Below are positions 1 through 6,760 of a stretch of DNA of 14,206 nt, piece after piece. Within the stretch, counting starts at the first letter, position 1; each line of letters begins with the position of its first letter. The position numbers were made by a program, and so were the translations under genes. A model generated the notes under the pieces. It was not told the origin of the DNA, made no database searches, and saw only the letters and a list, made by a program, of their open reading frames with translations. The stretch comes from an uncultured Eubacteriales bacterium (GTDB taxonomy: Bacteria > Bacillota > Clostridia > Oscillospirales > Oscillospiraceae), in contig CABSFY010000061.1 of assembly GCA_902477055.1 (NCBI GenBank), positions 1-14,206 on the forward strand, read 5' to 3'.

Positions 1-2
1 GC

Positions 3-935
3 AACTTCTCCAATGAGCTGCTGATCTCCTGCATCAACACCGACCTTGCCAACGACCTCGGCAACCTCGTCAGCCGCACCGTCGCGATGGTGCAAAAATA
101 CTTCCCCGGCGGCAAGCTGCCCGCCGAGCAGGTCGAGGATCCCGCGCTCGATCACGAGCTGGTTTCCATGGCCGCCGCGCTGCATGAAAAATATGAGGCG
201 CAGATGGAGCATTATGCCTTCCAGAACGCACTGAGCGAGGTGTTTGCCGTCATTTCCCGCGCAAACAAGTATATTGACGAAACCACCCCGTGGGTGCTGG
301 CGAAGGACGAGGAAAAAAAGCCGCGCCTTGCCCGCGTGATGTATAATCTGCTCGAAACCGTGCGCATCTGCGGCGGCCTGTTGCAGCCGTTCATGCCCGA
401 CACTGCCGCCGAGATCATGAAGCGCATCGGTGCTGCGCCGTGTGACTGGGACAGCCTGTGCGTGTTCGGCGGCCTCAGCCGCGAGACGCAGGTCGTTTCC
501 GGCGCGCCGCTCTTCCCGCGCATCGACGCGGAAAAGGAGTTGGTTGCACTTGAAGCGCTGACCGCCAAGCCCAAGGAGCCGGAGGCCGACCCGCTGCCCG
601 AGCCTCTGCCCCCGGTGAGCTTCGACGAATTCTGCAAGGTCGAGATGACCGTCGTGAAGGTTTTGACCTGTGAAAAGGTCAAAAAGTCCGAAAAGCTCCT
701 GAAATTCACCCTCGACGACGGTACCGGCACGCCGCGCCAGATCCTTTCCGGCATCGCGAAGTTCTATCAGCCGGAGGAGCTGCTCGGCAAGACCCTCGTC
801 GCCGTGACGAATCTGCCCCCGCGCAAGATGATGGGGCAGGAGAGCTGCGGAATGCTGCTGTCCGCCGAGCGCGGCGAGAAGCTCAACCTCATCATGCTCG
901 ACGACAAGATCCCCGCCGGCGCCCGGCTGGTCTGA
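3..935 (+). CDS. metG: Methionyl-tRNA synthetase, C-terminal part (5' end outside window)
   Basis: The enzyme charges tRNA(Met) with methionine in the cytoplasm. The reading frame is open from base 3, so the catalytic Rossmann domain lies outside the window and about 310 codons remain. The visible part opens with the late MetRS segment containing DLANDLGNLVSRT, continues through the alpha-helical anticodon-binding domain (NKYIDETTPWVLAKDE, about visible residues 88-103), and passes a Pro/Glu-rich linker. It ends with a C-terminal tRNA-binding OB-fold domain of the EMAP/Arc1p type (about residues 207-310, from FDEFCKVEM to PAGARLV). This appended domain promotes dimerisation and tRNA binding in many bacterial MetRS. 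The stop codon is followed within 14 bases by a terminator, so this is the last gene of its transcript. Identification is secure. Only the truncation by the window edge is unusual. Confidence 0.97.
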   Translation, partial: NFSNELLISCINTDLANDLGNLVSRTVAMVQKYFPGGKLPAEQVEDPALDHELVSMAAALHEKYEAQMEHYAFQNALSEVFAVISRANKYIDETTPWVLAKDEEKKPRLARVMYNLLETVRICGGLLQPFMPDTAAEIMKRIGAAPCDWDSLCVFGGLSRETQVVSGAPLFPRIDAEKELVALEALTAKPKEPEADPLPEPLPPVSFDEFCKVEMTVVKVLTCEKVKKSEKLLKFTLDDGTGTPRQILSGIAKFYQPEELLGKTLVAVTNLPPRKMMGQESCGMLLSAERGEKLNLIMLDDKIPAGARLV

Positions 936-948
936 AAATAATCAATAC

Positions 949-989
949 AAAACCCCGGAGAGCGGAACGAAACCGCTCTCCGGGGTTTT
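949..989. terminator. Bidirectional rho-independent terminator between metG and hsp20
   Basis: The hairpin has perfect 17-bp arms at 949-965 and 973-989 with a 7-nt loop (AACGAAA). The left arm starts with AAAA and the right arm ends with TTTT, followed on the plus strand by GCCTTTTT. Because the A and T tracts are symmetrical, it can end metG transcription (plus) and hsp20 transcription (minus), whose stop codons lie 13 and 10 bases away. The structure is read directly from the sequence; its use in both directions is inferred from the convergent genes. Confidence 0.95.
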
Positions 990-999
990 GCCTTTTTCA

Positions 1000-1458
1000 T
1001 TACTCGATCTCCAGCCGCTTTGCTTCGGGCAGGACGGTCTGCTGCTTCGGGAGGGTCAGCTTCAGAACGCCGTTGTCATACTTCGCCTTGATCGCAGCGG
1101 TGTCGATGCCGCTGACGTCGAACTGGCGGCTGTAGGAGCCGTAGGAACGCTCGATGCGGACGACCTTGTCCTTCTTATCCTTGTCCTCGAGCTTGGAATG
1201 ACGCTCGGCGGTCACGGTCAGTACGTCGCCGTTCAGCTCCAGGTGAATGTCCTTCTTCTCGAAGCCCGGCAGGTCGGCCTCCAGCAGATAATGATCGCCC
1301 TCGTCGGTCACATCGGTCTTGAACTCGGCCAGCTCACGGCTGTCAAAGAAGCCGCCGAACGGACGGCCGAAGAAGCTGCGCTCAAAGTCCTCCATCTCGC
1401 GGAAGGGGTTGTAGGCGCTGGCCGGATGATTATTATTTCTACGCATGAGTTCAAACAT
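1000..1458 (-). CDS. hsp20: Small heat-shock protein, Hsp20/alpha-crystallin family
   Basis: This is an ATP-independent holdase chaperone that binds unfolding proteins in the cytoplasm and forms oligomers. The protein has 152 residues, typical for the family. It has a short Phe/Arg-rich N-terminal arm (residues 1-44), an alpha-crystallin domain (about 45-139) with LLEADLPGFEKKDIHLEL, YGSYSRQF and the signature NGVLKLTLPK, and a C-terminal tail ending RLEIE whose L-E-I matches the I/V-x-I/V oligomerisation motif in a relaxed form. The start at 1458 was chosen over an in-frame start at 1533 because GGAGG at 1467-1471 lies 7 bases upstream and homologues begin near the Phe-rich segment. The gene is monocistronic, convergent with metG and divergent from trkA. 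Control by HrcA through the CIRCE at 1642-1668 is strongly suggested, and a long leader may add a second layer of control. Confidence 0.95.
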   Translation of the reverse strand: MFELMRRNNNHPASAYNPFREMEDFERSFFGRPFGGFFDSRELAEFKTDVTDEGDHYLLEADLPGFEKKDIHLELNGDVLTVTAERHSKLEDKDKKDKVVRIERSYGSYSRQFDVSGIDTAAIKAKYDNGVLKLTLPKQQTVLPEAKRLEIE

Positions 1459-1632
1459 AACACATACCTCCAAAAAATTGATTTGCCGGCTGTCAGGAGA
1501 AGCGGCCGTGCGTGCGGAGCCGGTGCCGCGCACATCCCGGCGGCCTGTGCCGCCGCTTCGCTCTCCATCTCTTTCTTACAGCTTTATTATGCACTGTAAA
1601 ATCGGAGGTTGTGTGTCTTTTTTATGAACGGT
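1459..1632 (-). promoter_or_regulatory. Long structured 5' leader of hsp20
   Basis: If transcription starts about 7 bases after the -10 box at 1639-1644, hsp20 carries a leader of about 174 nt. Its middle part (1491-1560) is very GC-rich and contains a perfect 7-bp hairpin with an ACAG loop (arms 1538-1544 and 1549-1555). A second, imperfect stem lies just downstream in the transcript (GTGC...GG pairing with CCGCAC, about 1515-1532). The last segment holds a Shine-Dalgarno site that can pair with TCTCC at 1496-1500. I found no open reading frame with a convincing ribosome site in the leader. The hairpins are seen in the sequence. A thermosensor or mRNA-stability role is an inference. Confidence 0.45.
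1467..1471 (-). promoter_or_regulatory. Ribosome binding site of hsp20 (decides the start)
   Basis: The minus strand reads GGAGG here, 8 bases before the start codon and after a run of six T. No comparable site precedes the alternative upstream start at 1533. Two leader segments are complementary to it: TCTCC (minus strand, 1496-1500; one G-U pair) and ACCTCC (minus strand, 1604-1609). Confidence 0.85.
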
Positions 1633-1638
1633 CTGTAA

Positions 1639-1668
1639 ATTTTAGCACTCTTAATACGAGAGTGCTAA
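1639..1668 (-). promoter_or_regulatory. Probable sigma-A promoter of hsp20, overlapping CIRCE
   Basis: On the minus strand a TAAAAT -10 box (1639-1644), preceded by TGC (extended -10), lies 18 bases after a weak -35 box TTAGCA (1663-1668). Both boxes overlap the CIRCE arms, so HrcA bound there would block RNA polymerase. The -35 is only 4/6 to consensus, so assignment rests mainly on the extended -10 and on the operator position. Confidence 0.6.
1642..1668. promoter_or_regulatory. CIRCE operator (HrcA binding site)
   Basis: The site is a perfect TTAGCACTC-N9-GAGTGCTAA inverted repeat, with arms at 1642-1650 and 1660-1668 around a 9-nt spacer. This is identical to the CIRCE consensus, the binding site of the HrcA repressor that normally controls groESL and dnaK operons in Firmicutes. 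Here it covers the probable promoter of the minus-strand hsp20 gene (-35 at 1663-1668, -10 at 1639-1644). It lies 53 bp upstream of the -35 box of the divergent trkA promoter, so hsp20 is the likelier target. hrcA itself is not in the window. Confidence 0.95.
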
Positions 1669-1721
1669 AACCTTGGATACCTTTTGCACGCAGCTCCCTC
1701 CCGCAGCCGGGGTGGGAGTGC

Positions 1722-1750
1722 TTGCTTTTTGGGCTGCAATATGCTATAGT
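1722..1750 (+). promoter_or_regulatory. Sigma-A promoter of trkA-trkH
   Basis: A -35 box TTGCTT (1722-1727) and a -10 box TATAGT (1745-1750) are separated by exactly 17 bases, and TGC precedes the -10 (extended -10). The expected transcript start near 1757 leaves a short leader of about 24 nt before the trkA start codon. Confidence 0.8.
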
Positions 1751-1780
1751 TGTTAAAGATTGAAAATGGGGGATTACGCC

Positions 1781-3133
1781 ATGAGAATCGTGATTATCGG
1801 CGCGGGAAAAATCGGCGTGACGCTGGCCGATCAGCTTGCGCGAGAGGGGCATGAGATCACCGTGGTGGACCGCGCGTCGGCGATGCTGGAGCAGGTCGCT
1901 ACGCTGGACGTGATGACCGTCGAGGGCAATGGCATTTCCATTGAAGCGCAGGTCGAGGCGGGCGTTCCGAACGCCGACCTTGCGATCGCTGTCATGTCAA
2001 CGGATGAGCAGAACCTGCTGGCCTGCCTGATTGCGAAGAAGCTGGGCGTCGGCAACACCATCGCCCGCGTACGCAATCCGGAATACTCGACCGGTATCCG
2101 CATGGTCAAGGATGACCTTGGCCTGAGCATGGCGCTCAACCCGGAGCTGGCCAGCGCATCGGAAATCGCGCGAATTCTACGCGCTCCGGCGGCAATTAAG
2201 ATCGACACATTCTCAAAAGGACGCGTAGAATTGCATAAATTCCGCATCCCCGACGGCTCCGTCCTCAACGGGATGCAGCTCATGGAGCTGGGCAAGCTCC
2301 AAACCGGCGTTCTGATCTGCGTGGTTGAGCGCGGTGCGCATGACGTGTTCATCCCGTCCGGCTCGTTCACACTCCTTGCGGGCGACCGCATCAGCTTCGT
2401 GGCCAAGCCCAAGACAGCCTATAAATTCTTCCACAAGATCGGCGTGGAAACGAACCCCGTCAAGCGCGTGCTGCTGATCGGCGGGGGACGCATCAGCTAT
2501 TATCTGGCGCGTCAAATGCTTGATTTCGGCGCGAACGTTAAAATTATCGAAGCAAATCGCGCGGTCTGCGACGAGCTGTCTGAGCGACTGCCCGACGCGA
2601 CGATTATCCACGGCGACGGCACGAACGAAAAGCTGCTGGCCGAGGAGGGCCTTGCAAGGATGGACGCTGTTGCGACCCTGACCGGCATCGACGAGGAAAA
2701 CGTCCTCATGAGTCTTTACGCCCGCAGCGTGTCTGAGGCGAAGATTATTACGAAAATCAACCGCACGACATTCTCGCATATCATCAAGTCAATGGATCTC
2801 GGCAGCGTATTTCATCCGCGTTATATTGCTGCTGACCATATTGTTCGCTATGTCCGCGCGATGCAGAATTCCCTCGGCTCGAACGTGGAAACGCTCTATA
2901 AAATCGTCGGCAACAAGGCCGAGGCGCTTGAGTTCCGCGCGACGGCGAAGTCGCTCGTCTGTGGCAAGCCGCTGATGGAGCTGCGGCTGCGGCCGAATCT
3001 GCTCATCGGTGCGATCAATCGGGGCGGCAAGATTCTCACGCCTGCCGGCCGCGACACGATCGAGCCGGGCGACACGGTGATTGTCGTCACCTCCGTCACG
3101 GGTCTAAATGACCTCGACGATATTATCCGTTGA
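1781..3133 (+). CDS. trkA: Trk potassium-uptake regulatory subunit TrkA
   Basis: TrkA is the cytoplasmic NAD(H)/nucleotide-binding ring that gates the TrkH potassium channel. The protein has 450 residues and two RCK (TrkA-N plus TrkA-C) units in tandem, the full-length TrkA form rather than the half-length KtrA form (about 220 aa). The first Rossmann site is GAGKIG (residues 7-12) with acidic D30 ending strand 2. The second is GGGRIS (234-239), followed by KIIEANR. TrkA-C modules follow each unit, and the last ends PGDTVIVV near the C terminus. The start at 1781 was chosen because GGGGGA (1768-1773) lies 7 bases before it and the Rossmann strand begins immediately; TTG at 1760 and ATG at 1766 are in frame but lie too close to the promoter. 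trkH follows after 13 bp, so subunit and channel are co-transcribed. Confidence 0.95.
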   Translation: MRIVIIGAGKIGVTLADQLAREGHEITVVDRASAMLEQVATLDVMTVEGNGISIEAQVEAGVPNADLAIAVMSTDEQNLLACLIAKKLGVGNTIARVRNPEYSTGIRMVKDDLGLSMALNPELASASEIARILRAPAAIKIDTFSKGRVELHKFRIPDGSVLNGMQLMELGKLQTGVLICVVERGAHDVFIPSGSFTLLAGDRISFVAKPKTAYKFFHKIGVETNPVKRVLLIGGGRISYYLARQMLDFGANVKIIEANRAVCDELSERLPDATIIHGDGTNEKLLAEEGLARMDAVATLTGIDEENVLMSLYARSVSEAKIITKINRTTFSHIIKSMDLGSVFHPRYIAADHIVRYVRAMQNSLGSNVETLYKIVGNKAEALEFRATAKSLVCGKPLMELRLRPNLLIGAINRGGKILTPAGRDTIEPGDTVIVVTSVTGLNDLDDIIR

Positions 3134-3146
3134 GCGGAGGCTGCCG

Positions 3147-4616
3147 ATGAATTATCGAATGATCCTGTCTCTGCTGGGGCATATCCTGTTAATCATCAGT
3201 GCTGCCCTGCTGCTGCCATGTATTGTTGCACTGTGCTACGGCGAATCGGTGCTGGCGCTGCTGGTAACGGTCGGCATCTGCACGGTGACCGGCACGGCAC
3301 TCATCCTCCTGCGGCCGAAGCGCAACCGCATGATGCACGCCCGCGAGGGCTTCGTTATGGTGTCGCTGTCGTGGATTGTTATTTCATTGGTCGGAGCGCT
3401 GCCGTTTTATATTTCCGGTGCAATTCCATCCTACGTGGATGCCGTGTTTGAAACGGTATCCGGCTTTACGACCACGGGCGCGAGCATTTTGAACGCGCCG
3501 GAGGCTCTTCCGCATTGCCTGCTGTTCTGGCGCAGCTTCACGCACTGGTTGGGCGGTATGGGTGTGCTGGTATTCATGCTGGCGGTCGTGCCGCTTTCAG
3601 GCGACAGCATTTATCTGCTGCGCGCCGAATCCCCCGGCCCGTCGGTAGGCAAGATGGTGCCGAAAATGCGCACGTCTGCGTTGATTCTTTACGCGATTTA
3701 TTTTGTCATAACGCTGCTGCAAATTCTTGCTTATCGTATCGGCGTCTGGTGCGGCTGGGGTGAGATCTCGGTCTTTGACAGCTTCTGCATCGCCTTCGGC
3801 ACGGCAGGTACGGGCGGCTTCTCGCTGACGAGTGCGGGACTTGCCGCCTATTCGTCCTATGAGCAGACGGTGACGACGGTGTTCATGCTGATGTGCGGTG
3901 TGAATTTTTCCATTTATTTCTTCCTGATCTGCCGAAAATTCAAGCTGGTTTGGAAGAATTCCGAACTCAAAGCCTATCTTGCCATTGCTTTTTCGGCCAT
4001 TGCGATTATTACCCTGAACCTGATGCTCAAGGGCGGGTATTTTACGAATGTCCGCGCGGCAATCCATCATGTTTCCTTCACCGTCGGCTCGATCATGACG
4101 ACCACGGGCTACGGAACGGTCGATTTTTCCCTCTGGCCAGAGTTTTCTAAAGCGATATTGATCGTGCTGATGATCATCGGCGGCTGCGCAGGCTCGACGA
4201 GCGGCGGCATGAAGGTCAGCCGCATGATGATTTTGATCAAATCTGCGCGCTCCAGCGTTCGGCACATGCTCCATCCGCACTCGGTCGAGGTCATGACGAT
4301 GGACGGCAAGCGCGTGGACCGCGACGTGATCGACGGCTCGTTTGCCTTCCTTGCGGTCTACGTGCTGGTCGCGGTGTTCTCCATGACGCTGCTGTCGCTG
4401 GACAACCTCGGCGCGGAAACGTCGGTCAGTGCGGTGATGGCGACGCTGAACAACATCGGCCCGGGTGTCAGCTCACTTGTCGGCCCTTACGGCAGCTTCA
4501 ACGTGTTTTCCAATCTGTCAAAGGTCGTTATGATCGCCGATATGCTTTTCGGCCGTCTGGAGCTGTTCCCGATGATTATGCTCCTGCGCCCGACCACCTG
4601 GCGCAAGCATGGATAA
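3147..4616 (+). CDS. trkH: Trk potassium-uptake channel subunit TrkH
   Basis: This is the membrane pore of the Trk K+ uptake system and partner of the TrkA encoded just upstream. It has 489 residues, usual for TrkH, with many hydrophobic helices arranged as four M1-P-M2 repeats. The four selectivity-filter loops are visible: TTTGAS (108-113), TAGTGG (219-224), TTTGYGT (318-324) and NNIGPG (435-440). The gating loop segment GSTSGG (349-354) lies in the third repeat. The start at 3147 has GCGGAGG (3134-3140) 6 bases upstream, overlapping the end of trkA (stop at 3131-3133); an in-frame ATG at 3108 inside trkA would add 13 residues and lacks such a site. No terminator with a T-run follows; the palindromic region at 4623-4798 may play that part. 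Confidence 0.95.
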   Translation: MNYRMILSLLGHILLIISAALLLPCIVALCYGESVLALLVTVGICTVTGTALILLRPKRNRMMHAREGFVMVSLSWIVISLVGALPFYISGAIPSYVDAVFETVSGFTTTGASILNAPEALPHCLLFWRSFTHWLGGMGVLVFMLAVVPLSGDSIYLLRAESPGPSVGKMVPKMRTSALILYAIYFVITLLQILAYRIGVWCGWGEISVFDSFCIAFGTAGTGGFSLTSAGLAAYSSYEQTVTTVFMLMCGVNFSIYFFLICRKFKLVWKNSELKAYLAIAFSAIAIITLNLMLKGGYFTNVRAAIHHVSFTVGSIMTTTGYGTVDFSLWPEFSKAILIVLMIIGGCAGSTSGGMKVSRMMILIKSARSSVRHMLHPHSVEVMTMDGKRVDRDVIDGSFAFLAVYVLVAVFSMTLLSLDNLGAETSVSAVMATLNNIGPGVSSLVGPYGSFNVFSNLSKVVMIADMLFGRLELFPMIMLLRPTTWRKHG

Positions 4617-4622
4617 AAAACG

Positions 4623-4798
4623 GCTGGCAGCCTCGAAATCCGTCCGTAGGACGGGCTGCCTCCGGCCCGCCGCGTGCAGGAACTCTCTTTCGCTGCGTAG
4701 GGGCCGATGCCCATAGCGCAGCCGTTAGCGACGAAGGAGCTTTCCGGATGCGGCATACCCCTTGCGGGTACATCGGCCCGTGCTGGCAGTATCGAATC
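4623..4798. repeat. Composite palindromic intergenic element flanked by imperfect direct repeats
   Basis: The gene-free stretch 4617-4892 contains several nested structures. GCTGGCAG-NN-TCGAA(A)TC occurs at 4623-4640 and again at 4782-4798. Inside, GGCAGC (4626-4631) pairs with GCTGCC (4655-4660) around an inner hairpin CCGTCC/GGACGG (4640-4645, 4649-4654). Further on, GGGCCGATG (4701-4709) pairs perfectly with CATCGGCCC (4771-4779), enclosing a small TACCC/GGGTA hairpin (4756-4760, 4766-4770). There is no coding frame with a ribosome site. The GTAGGGGCC...GGCCCG layout resembles dispersed intergenic palindromes I associate with gut Oscillospiraceae genomes, but that comes from memory and was not checked. 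It could be a non-autonomous mobile element (MITE or REP-like) or a processed RNA structure. Confidence 0.5.
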
Positions 4799-4843
4799 AT
4801 GTATCATGCGGAATTGTGGTGTGCCGAACGGCATAAATTAAAA

Positions 4844-4859
4844 TCCCCTGCGGCGGGGA
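4844..4859 (+). other. Small hairpin in the leader of the PAP2 gene
   Basis: TCCCC (4844-4848) pairs with GGGGA (4855-4859) around the 6-nt loop TGCGGC, 19 bases before the AAGGAG ribosome site. No T-run follows on the plus strand, so it is not a normal terminator. A poor promoter candidate lies near it (TTGTGG about 4814-4819, TAAAAT about 4839-4844, spacer 19). I cannot identify a convincing promoter for the five-gene chain. Confidence 0.3.
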
Positions 4860-4892
4860 AACGGGAAAAATTAAAAAAAGGAGTGCGACAGT

Positions 4893-5816
4893 ATGGCGCT
4901 GTTATATTGGCTGGAGGACCTGCGGAGGCCGGTTTTGGATGCGGTGATGCAGTTTTTCACCTATTTTGGCGAGGAACTGGTGTTCACCGTCGCGGCACTG
5001 GTCGTTTTCTGGTGCGTGAACAAGCGCGAGGGGTATTATCTGCTGTTCGTCGGCTTTGTCGGCACGATTTTTAACCAATTTTTGAAGCTCCTGTGCCGCA
5101 TCCCGCGCCCGTGGGTGCGCGACCCGTCGTTTACCATTGTCGAAAGCGCCCGCAGCGGTGCGACCGGTTACTCCTTCCCGTCCGGCCACACGCAGAACGT
5201 CGTCGGTACGTTCGGCGGGCTTGCGCGGTGGAACAAAAACCGCGTCCTGCGCGTCGTCTGCATCGCTATCGCGGCGCTGACGAGCTTTTCTCGGATGTAC
5301 CTCGGCGTGCATACCCCGGCGGACGTCGGCGTGTCGCTTTGCATTGCGACCGTGCTGGTGTTTGTGTTCTACCCGCTTGTGCGGTGGTGCAGCGACGATG
5401 AAAAACGCATGACCGTCCTGCTGCTGGCGATGCTGGCGCTGGCCGTCGCGTTCGTCTGCTACGCAAATTTCGCCCGTTTCCCGGCGGACATCGACCCGGA
5501 CAACCTCTACGAGGGCCGGAAGAACAGCTTCTCTCTGCTCGGTGCGCTGCTGGGCTTTTTTATCGCTTATCCTGTCGAACGGAAGCACATCCGCTTTGAT
5601 GAAAAGGCAGTCTGGTGGGTGCAGGTGCTCAAGGTCGTCCTCGGCCTCGCGGGCCTGCTGGCGATCAAGGAGGGGCTGAAGGCACTTTTCACCGCCGTCG
5701 GCTTTACGTGGGTCGGCACGAACGCCATCCGCTATTTCATTGTCATCCTGTTTGCAGCACTGGTCTGGCCGCTTTGCTTCCCGCTGCTGCGCCGGTTGGA
5801 GAAAAAGAAGCAATGA
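4893..5816 (+). CDS. PAP2-family membrane phosphatase
   Basis: This is an integral-membrane acid phosphatase of the PAP2 superfamily, which dephosphorylates lipid phosphates or polyprenyl diphosphates. All three catalytic motifs are intact: KX6RP (K65 to R72-P73), PSGH (96-99) and SRX5HX3D (S133-R134, H140, D144). The protein has 307 residues with about eight hydrophobic segments. After the core comes an extra C-terminal half (about 155-307) with roughly three more helices and a Lys-rich end, longer than simple PAP2 proteins of about 200 aa. AAGGAG (4878-4883) lies 9 bases before the start. The stop codon overlaps the start of the next gene (ATGA, 5813-5816). The substrate cannot be read from sequence; undecaprenyl diphosphate or phosphatidic acid are candidates. 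Confidence 0.88.
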   Translation: MALLYWLEDLRRPVLDAVMQFFTYFGEELVFTVAALVVFWCVNKREGYYLLFVGFVGTIFNQFLKLLCRIPRPWVRDPSFTIVESARSGATGYSFPSGHTQNVVGTFGGLARWNKNRVLRVVCIAIAALTSFSRMYLGVHTPADVGVSLCIATVLVFVFYPLVRWCSDDEKRMTVLLLAMLALAVAFVCYANFARFPADIDPDNLYEGRKNSFSLLGALLGFFIAYPVERKHIRFDEKAVWWVQVLKVVLGLAGLLAIKEGLKALFTAVGFTWVGTNAIRYFIVILFAALVWPLCFPLLRRLEKKKQ

Positions 5817-6760
5817 AAGCTGCCATTTTGATCGCGGTGGTGCTGGTCCTTCTCGCTCTGTTTGGCGGGTCGCTTTTCGCGATGTGCCTCGCCTGTCTGC
5901 ACGCGCGTTGGACGACCGGCAACCTCGACCGTGCAATTCAACATTCCAGTTTTCGCCGTTATAAGGACGAACTGACCGCCGGTTTCCAATGGATCGCCGC
6001 CCAGCCGAGCGAAACGGTGACGATCAAGGCCTACGACGGCGTTCGCCTCGTTGCCAAGTATCTGCCGTGCGAAAACGCGCGCGGCACGCTGTTGTGCTTC
6101 CACGGCTGGCGGAGCTGCCCGGAGATCGACTTCGGCTGCGCGTTGTCCTTTTACCAATCGCTCGGGCTGAACCTTCTGCTCGTGAACGAGCGGGCGCACG
6201 GCGCGTCCGGCGGACGCTTCATCACCTTCGGCATCCGCGAGCGCCGCGACGTGCATAGCTGGGTCAAGTGGCATAACCAACGCTTCGGCGCGGAAGCGCC
6301 GGTGCTGCTTGCGGGCCTTTCGATGGGCGCGTCCACCGTGCTGATGGCCTGCGGGGAGCCGTTCCCTGCGAACGTCCGGGGCGTGATTGCCGACTGCGGC
6401 TTCACCTCGCCGTACGATATCGTGGCAAAAATCGCGCGGGAAAAGCATATTCCGCTCTGGTTTTTGCCGTTTGTGAGCCTGCAAACCCGTCTGTTCGCGG
6501 GCTTCGGCCTGAAGGACTATTCTACGCTGACGGCGCTGCAAGACTGCCGCCTGCCGCTCATGCTGATTCACGGCGAGGGCGACACGTTTGTGCCATGTGA
6601 TATGTCCAGAAAAGCCTACGCCGCCAGCGCCGCGTCCGATAAAACGCTCCTGACCGTCCCGAACGCGGGCCACGGCCAGAGCTTCCTGCTGGAGGGCGAC
6701 CGCTATCGCCGGACGCTGACGGACTTTGTGAATCGCGTTTTGAAAGGGGCTGCGCAATGA
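5813..6760 (+). CDS. Membrane-anchored alpha/beta hydrolase (S33/Bem46-like)
   Basis: The protein has 315 residues. The N-terminal segment (about 4-28) is a single hydrophobic helix, probably a signal anchor rather than a cleaved signal. The alpha/beta-hydrolase fold follows: strand and oxyanion region LLCFHGW (93-99), nucleophile elbow GLSMG with Ser170 (168-172), acid Asp257 in HGEGDTFVP, and His287 in NAGHGQS. The catalytic triad is therefore complete. Proteins of this type (YqkD-like or Bem46-like) are esterases, lipases or peptidases of unknown substrate. It overlaps the PAP2 gene by 4 nt at its start and nrdG by 4 nt at its end, so translation is probably coupled. Being next to a lipid-phosphate phosphatase suggests a lipid or envelope substrate, but this is inference only. 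Confidence 0.85.
   Translation: MKAAILIAVVLVLLALFGGSLFAMCLACLHARWTTGNLDRAIQHSSFRRYKDELTAGFQWIAAQPSETVTIKAYDGVRLVAKYLPCENARGTLLCFHGWRSCPEIDFGCALSFYQSLGLNLLLVNERAHGASGGRFITFGIRERRDVHSWVKWHNQRFGAEAPVLLAGLSMGASTVLMACGEPFPANVRGVIADCGFTSPYDIVAKIAREKHIPLWFLPFVSLQTRLFAGFGLKDYSTLTALQDCRLPLMLIHGEGDTFVPCDMSRKAYAASAASDKTLLTVPNAGHGQSFLLEGDRYRRTLTDFVNRVLKGAAQ

Noticed and set aside
1459..1533. Longer hsp20 start at 1533 (25 more residues)
   Set aside because: There is no good ribosome site there, while GGAGG sits at the right distance from 1458. The extra residues lie in the structured leader.
1689..1721. Hairpin (CTCCC...GGGAG) followed by TTGCTTTTT upstream of trkA, resembling a plus-strand terminator
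   Set aside because: No plus-strand transcription unit is known to enter here, the stem contains a mismatch and a bulge, and the T-run coincides with the trkA -35 box. Its role is unclear.
1760..1780. Upstream trkA starts (TTG at 1760, ATG at 1766)
   Set aside because: They lie within a few bases of the predicted transcript start and lack a ribosome site. ATG at 1781 has GGGGGA at 7 bases and begins directly with the Rossmann strand.
3108..3146. Longer trkH start inside the end of trkA
   Set aside because: The extra 13 residues are not typical of TrkH, and GCGGAGG precedes the ATG at 3147.
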